Shown: in pieces, positions 34,568-46,592 of the stretch
Position numbering within the stretch: position 1 is the stretch's first letter
How the letters are laid out: each line of letters begins with the position of its first letter
Made by a program: the position numbers and the translations under genes
Origin: Microdochium bolleyi
Lineage: Eukaryota > Ascomycota > Sordariomycetes > Xylariales > Microdochiaceae
Direction: 5' to 3'
Length of the DNA stretch: 64,000 nt
Assembly (NCBI GenBank): GCA_001566295.1
Contig: KQ964245.1
Span: forward strand, 749,524 to 813,523
Notes under the pieces: generated by a model
Told to the model about the DNA's origin: nothing
The model's database searches: none
The model's input: only the letters and a program-made list of their open reading frames with translations

Positions 34568-35498
34568 GCTGGCGGCAGCCTGGTGGACGGGTCTGCGGCA
34601 GCTTCGAGGTGTTGAGGAGGATTGGGAGGGACGAGAGAGGGCAAAGATGGACTCTCACCACAAGGTCTGGAGGGGGAAAGAAGGGTTTTATTGGAACTGC
34701 CCTGATGCCACCTTGGCCCGGCAAACGTGCTGCCTCGTGTCTCAGCGAGCTAGGCGTGCTGCGCTTGCCGCCTGTCAAACATGGTTGAAGCAGGACTTTG
34801 GGGGGAGCTTGGCCAATGTATGACGTAGGTGTGCCAATCCCTCTTAAGCTTCGAGGTGAGAGCTCAGCTGGAGCATCCATCCCACTAACACGATACTGGG
34901 CAGGGGGGTCGGGGGCGCTGAACGCATCCATGGTCCGATCAAGCTTGCTTGATTTTAAGCTTCATCAACCCGAGTCTCATTGGCAGCGCTGTGCGGTGCT
35001 CAGAAAGAGACTTCTCAAGTGCACGAGCACGAGTTGGAGCTGAGACCAGCTGCTGTGCTTGCTTCATGGTCACCAGGCAAGGGCATTCCCATCGAGGGGT
35101 ACTACTGTTGCTCGATCGACCCATCTGGAGCCGCCCGCCTGGATGGGGCTGGTGGTGTCGATCGTGCGTCATCTCGGCCAGCAATAAACAACACGCCAAG
35201 CTAGCTAAACCACGATAAGGTCTTGTCGGGCGGGGCAAGGACGCGGTGGCCTTGCTTCCCAGGGGCTGTGGTGGAAGGGTTTCCGTCCTGGGTGGTCTGG
35301 AGGGTCACTTGCGGTGGTCCGTCCTCCTTGTGTGCGGGCTTCCCGGCCGCAACAACTGCAAAGCAGAGTTCTGCAAAGCCTGTGCAAAGCAGAGAAGAAC
35401 ACCTCGAGAGCGCAGAAACTCACAATTATGTCATTGAGCTGCGCCATGGCGGGGCACGACTCCCGTCATCCTTGTGGAGGCTCTTTCGATAGCGCGGC
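34568..35498. promoter_or_regulatory. Divergent intergenic region, mug190 / 2H phosphoesterase
   Basis: 931 bases between two divergent genes; it must hold both promoters. It is GC-rich with no clear TATA box. Frames within it have no recognisable domain. Confidence 0.5.
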
Positions 35499-36407
35499 AT
35501 GGCGCCGCCTCCACCTGCCAAACCCCTGGAGCTTCTGCTCCTCCCCGCCCAACCCCAATCTCGACTCGCGAGCACTTGCAGCAGTCCGGACCTGTCACCT
35601 CAAGCCACGCCTTGCCCAGCTGCAGCCGCGAGCCGGCTGCCCTCTCGCCTTGCAATGCCTCCACGGCCAGCGCCTACACACTTCCTCTGCCTCCCTCTCG
35701 TCACTAGCCTCTCCCGCCCGCAGCTGGCCAAGAGCCTCACGGCCTTCAGTGACGACGTGACCAGCCCAGACAGCTTCGCGGTCCCGGAGCAGGCCGTCCG
35801 CCCCCTCGGCACCATCCACCTCACTCTGGGTGTCATGAGCTTGCCTCCTGGTAGCACCGCTCTCGAAGGCGCCATTGCTCTCCTCAGGTCCTTGGTCCCC
35901 AGTCCAGCTGTCTCTGCCTTGCTGGGCCCCTCCACGACGTCTGGGAACCAGTCTCTGCCTCAACACGCCGCACAGAAACCACCAGAGGCACCGTCGAACC
36001 CATTGAGCATCACGCTGAAAGGTCTGCACTCAATGCAAACGCCAGCCAAGGCGACCGTCCTCTATGCCCCGCCTGCCGAGGACGGTGGCACTCTCCTCCA
36101 GCTGTGCCAGCACCTCAGATCCGCCTTCCAGGAGGCCGGCTACATGGAAAAGGAAGACCGTCCTCTGCTTCTACACGCCACTGTAATCAACACAATTTAC
36201 GTCAAGGGCGGCAGGTCCAGAGCTGCACCAGGCAGGAAGAGTGACAAGCTGACTATCGACGCGAGGGCCATCCTCGACCGCTACGACGACTACATTTGGA
36301 TGCAAGACGTGCCAATTGAGAAAGTGGCCATTTGTAAGATGGGCGCGAGGGAACAACCCGACGGAGATGTAGCTTACGAGGCTGTGGCTGAGGTCGACCT
36401 GACCTGA
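35499..36407 (+). CDS. AKAP7/ASCC1-like 2H phosphoesterase
   Basis: Member of the 2H (two-histidine) phosphoesterase superfamily related to 2'-5' RNA ligase and the AKAP7/ASCC1 domain; these proteins bind or cleave RNA-type phosphodiesters. Single exon, 302 residues. The two catalytic signatures are both present: HLT at residues 107-109 (TIHLTLGVM) and HAT at 226-228 (LLLHATVINTIY). The fold starts at about residue 58 (PTHFLCLPL). The ATG at 35499 adds a Pro/Ala/Ser-rich 52-residue leader; the ATG at residue 53 (MPPRPAPTHF) is an equally good start. The fungal role and substrate are unknown; ASCC1 acts with an RNA helicase complex, but nothing here shows a partner. Confidence 0.85.
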   Translation: MAPPPPAKPLELLLLPAQPQSRLASTCSSPDLSPQATPCPAAAASRLPSRLAMPPRPAPTHFLCLPLVTSLSRPQLAKSLTAFSDDVTSPDSFAVPEQAVRPLGTIHLTLGVMSLPPGSTALEGAIALLRSLVPSPAVSALLGPSTTSGNQSLPQHAAQKPPEAPSNPLSITLKGLHSMQTPAKATVLYAPPAEDGGTLLQLCQHLRSAFQEAGYMEKEDRPLLLHATVINTIYVKGGRSRAAPGRKSDKLTIDARAILDRYDDYIWMQDVPIEKVAICKMGAREQPDGDVAYEAVAEVDLT

Positions 36408-36922
36408 TCGCAGTTATCCCCGTGGCCAGTGGCTGGCGTCTTCGTGGTGCCAATGCCCAGGATCTTGAAGAGCAAACAGCATTACATGTAATGAATACGG
36501 CTGATATCAAGTGATCTGGCACTGACCGCAGGGGCTTGGCGAGGAAGTCAATGTCCCGGGGAATATGCCACGCTCTAGGCTGCCATCCCCACACAGGCAA
36601 AACCCCGCGCTAGCGGCAGCTTACGCCGGGCCGACTGACTTCAGGCGCATCTGCCCTGGGCACTGCTACCTCCCCCACGACAACCTAGGAACATAGACAA
36701 TGTGCCCTCCCACTTGCTGCTGATAATCCACTCCTTTGCCAGTCGACGCGAGCGGCCGCGAGACGTTGTGCTTCTAGGCCAAACAAACAGTCTTGAGCCA
36801 CTGCCTAGGGGGACGATGTCAGCTCGCCCCGGCCACCTGTCACCTCGCTCCCGTATCTCGTTATCCGGCTGGACAGCCCCGTATGCGACGAAAGCTGCAC
36901 GCTCTGCCTCGATAGTGTCACC
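36408..36922. other. Intergenic: 3' flank of 2H gene, promoter of coiled-coil gene
   Basis: 515 bases between two plus-strand genes. No supported coding region. The short antisense frames have no domain. Confidence 0.5.
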
Positions 36923-38493
36923 ATGAGCCCGTCCGACAAGCGGCGGTCGGTCCACCAGGCTGCTGCGACTCCTTCCTCGTCCTCTGCGCTTCGCTCGTCC
37001 AATGGCTCGCGAGCCAGTGCAATCATAGCCGCTCCTCCTCGCGCCCAACTTCACAGCGTCTCGTCTTCGTCGCCCACACGCGCCGCACACGAAGGCGAGA
37101 GCAATGCTCACGAACCGAACAGCAACCCGCACCTCACAAACAGCGCCTCCTCGAAAGAGAGCACGAGCCGGTCAAGTGCGGCCAAGGGTGGCAGCGCAAA
37201 GGACAAGGACAGCAGTCAACTCATCATCCGCGAGAAGGATGAGAAGATTGCGACCCTCAAGCGCGAGCTGGCCGGGATGGCCAGCGAGTTCGAGCGCACC
37301 CTTGACAAGCTGTCCCACAGCGAGAGCGAGACGGCCAGCTTCTGGCAGGCGAAGCACGCGGCCCTGAACCAGCAGTTCACCCGCGTCGACACGGAGCTGC
37401 AGCTCCTCAACGCCGAGCTCGAGATCCGCATGGCGGAGCGCGAGGAGATGCGCGAGAGCCTCGAGGGCATGCGGAAGGATCTCGGCGATCGTGAGGAAGA
37501 AGCGCGCTCGCTCAAGGTCCATCTCGCAAAGATGAAGCAGTGGATCAGCACGAGTACGAGGATCACGGAGGACCAGACGAGCGACCAGCAGTTCGCTGAG
37601 ATCATGATGAAGCTCATGAACGGCTTGCAGAACTGGGTTATATCGCATTTCAAGAAGGCGCGCCTTGGTATGGTCTTCCTTTTCTGGCCTTTGGCTTATA
37701 GGACAAGAATAAAGAGAGCTGATTCTCCGCATTTGTCACCCGCCCCAGTCATACATAGTGCCGGCGAAGAAGTTGCCAAGGAACTGGCCCGCCTCGTGCC
37801 AACGTTTGAACAAGTTGCCAGCCAGTCAAAAGTCGCCCTGCTACAGACCATAGTCGCACGGATCATGGTTGAGGTAGTCTTTGAGCCATACTTCGCCGGC
37901 CTGCCAGACGACCAGAGCGAGACACTGCGCCAACACGAGCACGACCTATCGCAGATGCGTAAGTGACCCCATCCTGCCCGCTTCCGCTTCCTAGGCATAT
38001 TGACTAAGTACTGCCCGTACCTGTTTCGGCTACAGTACCAGCGGAGGCCATCAACCAGTGGCGTGCAAGCACGCTGGCGCTGGTGCGGAAGCACTCGGCC
38101 AATACCATCCGGGAGCACACAGCATGTCTCATCGACGGCGGTGTTGCTCGTCTCAACCAGGTATTCGACGCCATCACCGACACGGAGACGACCACCACGC
38201 GGGATCAGGCAGCCCGCGCATTCCTCGGCAATGCTTTGGAGCTGGCCCAGGCTCTTGCGGTGCAGAAAGCCCAGTTCAAGGTGGACATGCACGCCATCCT
38301 ACCTCACCACCAGATTCCGTACGACTTTGCAACTATGGAAGACGTTGGTGGCGAGGATGATGAAGATCTGATTGGACGGGAAGTGTTGTGTGTCATTTTT
38401 CCTGCACTCGTCAAGACCGGAGACGTAGCTGGCGAGCACCTGCACTTCAAAAATGTCATATGCAAAGCGAAAGTCGTGTGTGCTGCTGAGTAG
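36923..38493 (+). CDS. Conserved coiled-coil protein of unknown function
   Basis: Not assigned to a named family. Exons 36923-37667, 37749-37958 and 38036-38493 join in frame to 470 residues. Residues 1 to about 90 are Ser/Ala/Pro-rich and disordered. Residues about 95-210 form a strong coiled coil (IREKDEKIATLKRELAGM onward). The segment MKLMNGLQNWVISHFKKARL and the following helical domain (ELARLVPTFEQVAS, ARIMVEVVFEPYFAGLP) resemble a protein widespread in filamentous ascomycetes, as I recall it. The end, GREVLCVIFPALVK to VCAAE, reads as true coding sequence. The second acceptor for exon 2 (CCCCAG before 37749) was chosen over a later AG because only it keeps frame. No catalytic motif is visible. 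Confidence 0.8.
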
Positions 38494-40337
38494 GCTGCAC
38501 CACGTATAAGAAAAGACCATGATGCAGCTCTTGGTATCGTGCTGCAATCGTCCGCTACGCTCATTTACTGAGGGAGAAAGCCGGCATTCCACTAATACGG
38601 TCAAGTTTCTCCGCAGCGGGTGTGGTGATCGCAAATGCATGAGCCTGGGTCGAAAGCAGAAAGTCGATGGGGCGTCCCTCACTATCCGACATTTCGAGGC
38701 TCTGCGGAAGTTCACAATCCGCTCCCGAAGTTCCGTGGTCTCACTGAACGACACGACCGGTGAAACCGATGAAGGCGCGGCTGAACAGCCCTTAGGCAGC
38801 ATACTCGGTGTCTCATTGGCCCCGTCCAAGCAAGTCCTCCGGAGAAATGGCTGCAGGCGGTTGATGAGCATGCCTTGCAGCACTCTGCTCGATCAACACT
38901 CCGCTGGGCTCCAGCACGTGAACGTACGTCGAGCTTGACGGTCTGAGAAGCCTAGCTTGAGTGGCTGCAGAAGGGGGGGCCGGGACAAATGAGCTGCGCA
39001 TAAATCCACTCGACAGCTGAATACGTACCAGGTGTCCCGTACCCAATCGCTCCGTCTGGAGCGCCCTAGTCTCAGCTTGTGGGTGAAGCGTGCTCATGAC
39101 ACTGAACTGCAGGTGTGGAGAGGGCCAACAGCATATCGTTATCCGATCGGCCCGGGAGCCGTGTTGTTGATACCATGGAGTGCTCTCACGGCCCGCTACG
39201 GCAAAAAGACGACTGGCAGGGACGGGTAGTCCAAGGGTCCAGCGTATCCAGTATATGTGTAGCGCTTCGAAGTCGTTCCAACAACCATGTAGCAGACACC
39301 ACAGACTCACAAGCAGAGATGTGCGCCGTACTGGATCCGATACCTCGAAGCACGCAAACCATGCTGTCCACCGAAAAATGACATCAAAACCGTGCCCAGC
39401 CGGGTATGGTAGCCGACTTTAAAGGTGGCGTGAGCCACGTCGAGCTGTCTTGAAGCTCCCACGTTGCATGCATAAGTTTTCGTGTCGGGCACCGTGGTGT
39501 CATCGCCTGCAATAGGAAGTGGCGATAAAGGTTGCGAGGGGAATGGAGAGGTTTGTGAAGATGGTACACGCGCGGTACTTAATCGTGTTGAATAAAGGTG
39601 ATTTGATTCCGTTTCCTCAGAACACTCGTCGTCCCGTGTTCGGGTGACTAGACGGCAACGGAGCTGTTTGGGACGAGACCCAGCTCTATTGTAAAGAGTG
39701 CCAACCCGCCGCACAGGCGCATGGAGCTGTATTCGCTTTCCTCCAGACCGGGCCTCAATAGTGCTGAAGTAGCCGAGTGTTATCCTCCCAGGACGACTGA
39801 ATGTGCCCGTTGGGTCCTTTCAGTGATGTACTTTTGCATGGTAGGTCGACCCCTCAATGCAGCCATGCAAGACCTCTGACCCCAACCTGGCAACCATCTT
39901 GCAGGCATGTGTGGCGACCTGGGCCGGAGCTGCATGAGGCAGGTTGCGGAGTCGTGCCAACCGCTGCCACGTCGTGCTCTTCGATACGTTCAAGGCGTTA
40001 CCCATCGAGGTCAGTCCTTGGTCACTCGGGTTTGGGCGGTTGTGTGCGATCCTGCCGCTCTTCCGTTCTCTGTAAGACACCATCTTCTTGTCTGCAACAA
40101 AGACTGCCTCCTGTCCTGATTCCGTGGTCAGCAAAGTGCCGTTGAAGTAGTAGCGACATCCTCACACCTTGATCCTCCTGTCGACTCTCATCAGGATTCC
40201 GCGCGTGGCCGCACCGTGACCTTCGTTTTTCTTGCATACGTGCAAGAGCCCAAACACCAACGAGTTCAGCCCCTGCCGTCACGGATTCGGGTTCCGTGAG
40301 CCGCTCTCCAAGAAGCATCGTCGAATATTGCTGGATC
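38494..40337. other. Intergenic, no supported gene
   Basis: 1.8 kb between two plus-strand genes. I see no conserved motif, RNA gene or repeat array. Open frames on both strands (for example minus 38813-39310) have composition unlike the neighbours and no introns that extend them. Confidence 0.45.
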
Positions 40338-41036
40338 ATGTCTACCCATCGCCAAACGCCGTGGCACTCGAGTGCAAGATCCGCGAGACATCGCACGTCG
40401 TCGTCATCGTCATCAAGGTCGAGCGAACTGGACAGCGGCGCATCGGTTATCTTTACCGACCGATCCGATGGCTCCAGGGCATTATCCTTTACGACGGAGC
40501 TGTCGTCGGCACCGTCTCAGTATCAGGTGATGCCTGCTCAGTCAGAATACGATAATGACCGAGTTGTCTGTTGCGAACTTGCTCAGTTGACTGGCTGCGA
40601 TGAAATATTTGGCGTCACTGAATTTACGAGGTGGTGCGAGCACATCAGAGGACATCTGGGACACCAGCTTCCGCAGAAGAGTGGCTGCCCGGTTTGCTTG
40701 AAACGTTCTTTTGATGCTGCTGTGTATGGCAGAAGCCGGCCCGCAGCGTTCCACGAACGACTGACTCACATCTGGGGCCACCTCATCAGCGACGAACTGA
40801 CGGAGACGAACTTGCAGCCTGATTACCTGTTCATCAAGTTCTTGCGCAAGCATGGCATCATTTCGGAACAAGCGTACAATCGGAGCCGCAGCCAACCCCA
40901 GTTTGTCCAGGGCCCTGATAACCAGCCCATGGTAGTCCCATTCCCGTGGAGCTTGGAAGAAGTTGTGCCGTCATATGAAGGCGGCGCAGATTCTGCAGTC
41001 GATACACACACGAGCTTGCCTCAATCGTGGAGATAA
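40338..41036 (+). CDS. Small Cys/His-rich protein, putative zinc-binding
   Basis: Not recognised by name. A single frame opens upstream of the first ATG at 40338, which gives 232 residues. The N-terminal 75 residues are Ser/Arg-rich and disordered. The core has two Cys/His groups: CCELAQLTGCDEIF followed by WCEHIRGHLG, then CPVCLKRSF followed by RLTHIWGHL. This is a C2H2-like spacing with unusually long loops, followed by NLQPDYLFIKFLRKHGIIS. The pattern resembles fungal hypothetical proteins that end in a short helical domain after two such fingers; I infer metal binding and possibly nucleic-acid or protein binding. Whether the N-terminus is complete, or an upstream exon exists, is uncertain. 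Confidence 0.62.
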   Translation: MSTHRQTPWHSSARSARHRTSSSSSSRSSELDSGASVIFTDRSDGSRALSFTTELSSAPSQYQVMPAQSEYDNDRVVCCELAQLTGCDEIFGVTEFTRWCEHIRGHLGHQLPQKSGCPVCLKRSFDAAVYGRSRPAAFHERLTHIWGHLISDELTETNLQPDYLFIKFLRKHGIISEQAYNRSRSQPQFVQGPDNQPMVVPFPWSLEEVVPSYEGGADSAVDTHTSLPQSWR

Positions 41037-42376
41037 GTGTTTCTTTGCCAAGGTATGTGCTGCAATCGACCTCCTAGATGAACCGGTCTCGAGCTATACT
41101 GATGATGTCTCAGCAATCGTAATGAAGTTCCGATGGTGGTGCAGCAGCCTTGTGGTCGGTCGGTGCCCGTCGAATTGATGAATTCATGCGACATGACTTT
41201 GTTTCTGAGGAGTGTTTCGCCGTTTCGTTGGTATAGGATGATGCTGTCTTTCCCGAGATTGCTTGTGTTGTTAGAAACGAATGATTCCGCTGCGAGTTAT
41301 TGTCTTTATGGCTGTCCCTTTCGCGTGTCTCCTGGTTGGATCAAAGCACTCGGGGACTTTATCAGAAGCAAATGCAGACGGCTTGCGGACGCATGCCTCA
41401 TGTCGAAACTTGCTGGCAGTTTAGCCAGGTTGTCTGATGGTTTGCGTGAAGTCTGGACACAAGACTGGACGATTTGTATTTCGGATTACACGTGAATAAG
41501 ATTCCCGTGGCCTTCGTATATTGCATTTTTCCGAGTTGGTGTATGACGTTGGGCTCCGGATCGAGTAAGGCAGTGCAAAGAGAGAACCTAGGTGAGGACA
41601 AGTTCGGAGACGAACGACTGGGCGGCATTGGCATGAAAGAGAATGATAAAGACTCGGGATCACGCGCTGGGTCGGGGCAAGGGGCGCCTCGGAGGCTGAA
41701 GGAGGTCTGCAGAGCACCGCTGTGCTGTAGACGAAGCGGTCGTAGCAAGGGCGAATAGTTGTGGTGTGTGCGTCGTTTCGGTCATGGCCTACCAAGGTGC
41801 TTGTGCCGTGGTTGGCTACCCTTGGGTCGCGGTGTGATGTGCGCCAGAGCCCTGCTTTGAGGCAGCCGTGGTCCGCACAAGGCAACCGCCCCGATTTGTG
41901 TGTGTCGTGGCCATAAAAGTGCACATTGCCTCGGCCCTGCTGCGCGTTGCTCAAAACAACAATAGAAAGACTCGGAGCTCGCTCGGGCACCAACCCTCGA
42001 CTTGAATGGCACTGTGGCGCTGGTCCAGAAATGATGCATCAGATCTGCCCAAATCTGCTGTTGCTTGAGGTGTCCTTGGCTTGCTCCTACTCTATATACG
42101 TCCCAATGCCCCAAGAGTCCCAAGGTCCACGGCAGTCGTGCCTGCCTGCCATGCTTGGCTGCACCTCCCATCCCATAGCCGGTGCATATCGCGGGAGTTG
42201 CCGTTGCTGCCACCCAATGCATGCCTGGCTGCATTCGGCCTCCGTGCCAAAGACTCGTGACGCTCCAACTTGACCTGTATCTTGCATCATACTGCCCGTC
42301 TCCCAAGTCTCATTTTCCACGTCTCCTCTGCAAAGCAAGCGCCTTCCTGTTCTGGCAGCCCACCCTTGCGACCTTC
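41037..42376. other. Convergent intergenic region, no supported gene
   Basis: 1.34 kb between the converging Cys/His-rich gene and the Hsp70-like gene. It should hold both 3' UTRs. I see no RNA gene or conserved domain in any frame. Confidence 0.45.
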
Positions 42377-44557
42377 TCAGTGGAAATCGGCTTCCACCCG
42401 GCCGTACCGCACGCCGTCTACCTTCAGCTCGAATCCCAGGCCTGCGCTGTCGACAATCATCTCCAGCGTGAAGTCGAGATTGTCAAACTCGACGCCCCTC
42501 GTCGTCGTCAGTCGTGTGAAGAGGCTGCGAGGCACCGCGCTCAGGTCTGTCGTAAGCGTGCACACATGTATCAGATCCCGTCCATACGCATCCGGGGGCT
42601 CATCCGCGTCGCACCCGATCAGGTCGTCCGTCACGACCAGAGACTGCCCAGGCCGGAAGTTGCGTGTGTAATGGAATGCGATCGGGGTCAGTGGTGACAA
42701 AGCCTCGCCCTGATCATAGTCAGCATAAGGAGGCCGATCGACAAGTGAGGCTGCAGAGGTCAACACAACTCACCTTGGCAATGTGCCACTGCATCCGATC
42801 GCTGACCATCCATCTCTCCCACAACGGGCTCCAATACCGCTCGCCGACATTGTGCCGCTCTTCATCGTACACTGTTGCGTACGAGGTGCCATAGTGATAT
42901 CTCGACTTCCGGCTCACGACCATGTTGCCTTCCACGCCACGCAGCACAGCCCCACGAACCACAGCTGTCCATGCATATAGAGGCTGCATGACCTCTATCG
43001 AGCCGTTTTCCATAACGGTCGCGCTCGAGTGTGTTGGGCGCTCCGTGTACGGAGGAGGAGCAGCACTGGTAAAGTGCGCCTTCAGCCGCCTGTATAGATA
43101 TTCGCTTTGCCCAAAGCCACCGACCAGGACAATGCCGGAGACAATACCGCCCTTGCGCCTCAACCCATCTACTTGTCCCTGTACAAGATCGCAGACTTCC
43201 TTGACCACAGGCTCGAATATGTCCTTGATTTGTAATGCAGTAAGGACGAGGAATCCAGAGTCGAGCCCTGCCTCTTCGTCATCGGGGAGTCCGGGGAACC
43301 TATCTCTGGTCAGCAAGCTAGAGCGCAGGCTGCATGGGCCGAAGTGGAACCTACGGAACGTTGATTTCTTGGTGTTCATCCTCGTTGAAATTGCGCTTGA
43401 CGAATTCCTCAAAGTACTTGAGTCCCATCTGCCAGGTCTTGGCTTTCTTGAGTTTCATCTCGTTGAATCGTGCCACTCCCAATCGGCTACGCACGTGCTC
43501 CTCGAACCGGAAGTTGAGGAAAGCACTGCCACATAGCCCACCAGTGCCAACAGCAGACTCTTCCACTCTCAGAGGCTTTAACGAGACAATTTTGTACGCA
43601 ATCAAACTGGCAATGATGTTAGCCGAGATGTATGAAGCGAGTCTTTTCGACAGGCACTGCAGTCGTCGACTTACTCGACAGTCCCACCTCCAGCGTCGCA
43701 TACGATGAAATTGTCGTTGATCTTGAGATGATTCGGCTGGATTGCTTTCAGGGTATAAACAGCGGCCGCTTCTGGCTCGCTGATCATTTGGATTTCTGCT
43801 TGCTTTCCCATGCCCGCACGCTCGGCGGCTACGAGCGTTGTATTCTTGGCGGTGTCAGACCACACTGCGGGGCACGTCAGGACGAAATCGACCTTTGTTG
43901 ACGCCATGAAAGATTCGCCATATCTTCGCGTCAGAGTGTCAATGGTATGCTTGTACACCTGCGTCAAGTAGTCGCTGACGGCGTCGACGACGTTCTTGTT
44001 GAACTTTTGCAGCTCTGTCGCAGTGTCTTGCGGGCTGACGTAAAAAGGCAACTTCTGAGACCGGTCCAGGAACAACTTGATGCATCTCAGACGCGACTCT
44101 TCAGGTTTGAACTGGAAGCCCCATTTCACCGTCGGCTCAGCACCGGGGAGGGAGTTGACTGGTATAGTGTAGGAAAGCTCGGTCGGCACCTTGTCAGAGG
44201 TGATGCCGTTGCCACCAGGCCATGTTTTTATGATCTCGACATCATCTGGTGTAGCGGTGTATACGGCAGCGACACTGTAACAACAGTCAGCAACAGCACG
44301 GGACTGTGTTCCCGCCGATTTTGGCAGACTCACCCGGAGAATGTGGTCCCAAAGTCAACACCGACGATGAGTCTGTCGTTTGGAGGAGCAATGAGATCTC
44401 GGGCGGCCTCCCGCGCCGGCCCGTTTATGGCCTCGAGTGAGGACGAGGAAGCTTGGGTGTGGTTGGTGAAGTAGTTTCTGGACGCCTGATTTCTCGACGA
44501 GCTGAAGCTGCTCGAGGAGCGCAGTGGAAGATTGATGCTCATCGCAGGCTTGGACAT
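42377..44557 (-). CDS. HSPA12-like Hsp70 family ATPase
   Basis: Divergent actin/Hsp70-fold ATPase. Exons 44557-44334, 44274-43675, 43606-43355, 43305-42774 and 42709-42377 join in frame to 646 residues. Nucleotide-binding motifs are visible: phosphate loop 1 LIVGVDFGTTFSG (63-75), FVLTCPAVWSD, the connecting segment EPEAAAVYTLKA, phosphate loop 2 FIVCDAGGGTVDLI and the adenosine motif GIVLVGGFGQSEYL. The C-terminal part is not the classic Hsp70 substrate domain but the shorter HSPA12-type end, so a general DnaK-type chaperone role should not be assumed. The first 60 residues are Ser/Asn-rich. Filamentous fungi carry many such genes, often variable between strains. The acceptor of exon 4 has two in-frame choices six bases apart. 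Confidence 0.9.
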
Positions 44558-45411
44558 GTGAGCAGCCTAGTGTGCGTGGTGTGAGCGGACTTGGGCACAG
44601 AGGAGCTCTCTCAAACCCCTGATGGACCAAGAAGATCGAGGGGCACCTCAATCTCACCCTCAGGCAGGTTTCCCCCACGGTCTCGACTTCTTTGACAAAG
44701 GTCCCAGACGACTGAGTAGCTTTGTGTGTCGATGCTCACGCTCTGCGTGGCGAGAGGTGCATCTGTTGTCGAGCCGGTGTCCCTTACTTGGCGACTTGGA
44801 AAGGTGCCGCTGGGCCAGATCGTCTCTAGAGGTTGTCGCGACACAAGGACGCAATAGTAGCCTTACGCGCGATGGCACAGCATAGCCCTGTGCTGCGGGG
44901 CAGTGCTGAATGTGGTACCGTGCGGCTATGTGATTGGGGCGCAACGTATTGGTAACGGACAGCCTCAATGTCGAACTCGGAGTTTGGCAGATGTCGTTCC
45001 TTCTCGTGCTGAGTTTCCAAAACTTCCTGTCCACTCGTCCACGGGAACCGGCCGGGGCCTCTCAAATATATGTTAAGAGCCTGTGTTTCCCCCTCGGTCC
45101 TGGGGTAAAGAATGGCTAGGAGATAATTATAGCGTCAGCCTAGGGCGGGGACTTGACCCGGAGCTGAGAGTGAGAGGGCGAGAAAGCCACGCCGCTCCAG
45201 GCCCTGTGGAGAGCAACGTCAAGGGCTGCCCAGCCAGCTCTTTCTTCCCTGACCAGTGTCCCGTTATTCTGCTGCCTGGGACACACGACGCTGAGAATCA
45301 GGCACCCGGCGAATGACCAGCCAGCCCGGCATTTAGCACAGCAACACTTTTCCAAGCAACCCCTGAGCCCGTCGCTTTGCCATGACGCACTTTTGCATGC
45401 CCTATACGAAA

Positions 45412-45426
45412 CCCCCCCCCCCCCCC
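45412..45426. repeat. poly(C) homopolymer, 15 C
   Basis: An uninterrupted run of 15 C on the plus strand in non-coding DNA. On the minus strand this is a G-run, able to stack or slip. Confidence 0.9.
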
Positions 45427-45512
45427 GATCGAGTCCTTGGTTTCGAGAAGAGGCTTGTTCCTCCTGCACACACAAGTGACACGAGTGCGCCATTCCGTCG
45501 ATTGGGTGGAAA

Positions 45513-45542
45513 CCCCCCCCCTCTCTCCTCCCTCTCTCCCCC
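45513..45542. repeat. C/T-rich homopyrimidine tract
   Basis: A C run followed by CTCTCTCC-type repeats, purine-free on the plus strand for about 30 bases, about 90 bases from the poly(C) run. Confidence 0.85.
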
Positions 45543-46592
45543 ACAGATGGCAATGATACTCCAAAGAGCTGAGCCGCCTACGAAGGACGCGCGCCCGACG
45601 GCGGAGATCGACCCGCTGTCCTGTCGCACGAAACGCCATTGCCAAAACGGAGAGGTCCTGTACAGCTTTTCGTGTTTTTACCATTCCGCCCAACGACCAG
45701 ACATTATTTACACTATTCGCTTTGCAAGATACCGAGTGCGCACCGTGAGGACCGACCCTCGCTGTCGGGACGTGAATAGGAACTGCTCCGAATTATTTTC
45801 TGATTCAAGAAACAATCATCACATCAAAGCATAATTGAACGAGTTTTGTCCAGAGTTAAGTTGGTTCTGTTATTATTGACAAAAGAAAGCTATCTCTCCC
45901 ATTTTTCTCCTTGTTTCCTGGCTGAACCTCGGTGCTCTTCTGCGGCCCCAGGAAAGCCAGGTGTTTGGTTGTTTGTTGTTGTAATGTGAGTGGTGTGTAT
46001 ATATACGTGTATCTCCTTCTCGCCCTTGTATGTGTGTGTAAATGTGAAATGTGGATGGCGGCGAGCAGACCCAACAAGATGGCTGGCCGGCTCGGAGCAG
46101 AGGCTTGTACAACTTTCCAGAAAGAGTAGTCTATATGAGGAGGGGGTATTTGTTCAGGAAAAACATATGTCGAAGGATATTCAAAAGATAAGCTGAGGCC
46201 TAACGAACAACAGATGCGCTTGGGTCTGACCATGAAAAATCATCTCCCATGGGGTATTGAAAATGTGGAGGGATATAACAAGTGTGCTGTGTATAGGGTT
46301 CGTCGCTGGGAGAAGAATCGAATCGAATCCTTGGTGAGCCCGCATCGCAAGGGTAATGCTGGGCTAGTGCTGCCGGCTAGTGTTGATCAATAAATAGTGT
46401 AGAAGCAGGCGACAAGCGTCGAGAACCAAGGCGACTGAGAATGCGAAGCAGAGAAGTGAAGACGCCGTGTAAACTCCTGGGAAGGCACCCCCCGAAACCC
46501 GCGACGCCATGCGATGACGAATGATGCAACCAGTTGTGTTTTAAAAGCAAGAATTGGGGTGTGTTCCCGTCGGGACATTGATGGGCACACGT

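Larger units (their letters stand above)
44558..46592. other. Intergenic: Hsp70-like promoter and ime2 3' flank
   Basis: 2.0 kb between two minus-strand genes. The part next to 44558 holds the promoter of the Hsp70-like gene. The AT-rich part near 45830-46300 probably holds the kinase 3' UTR. It contains a run of 15 C at 45412-45426 and a C/T tract at 45513-45542. No supported gene. Confidence 0.5.
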
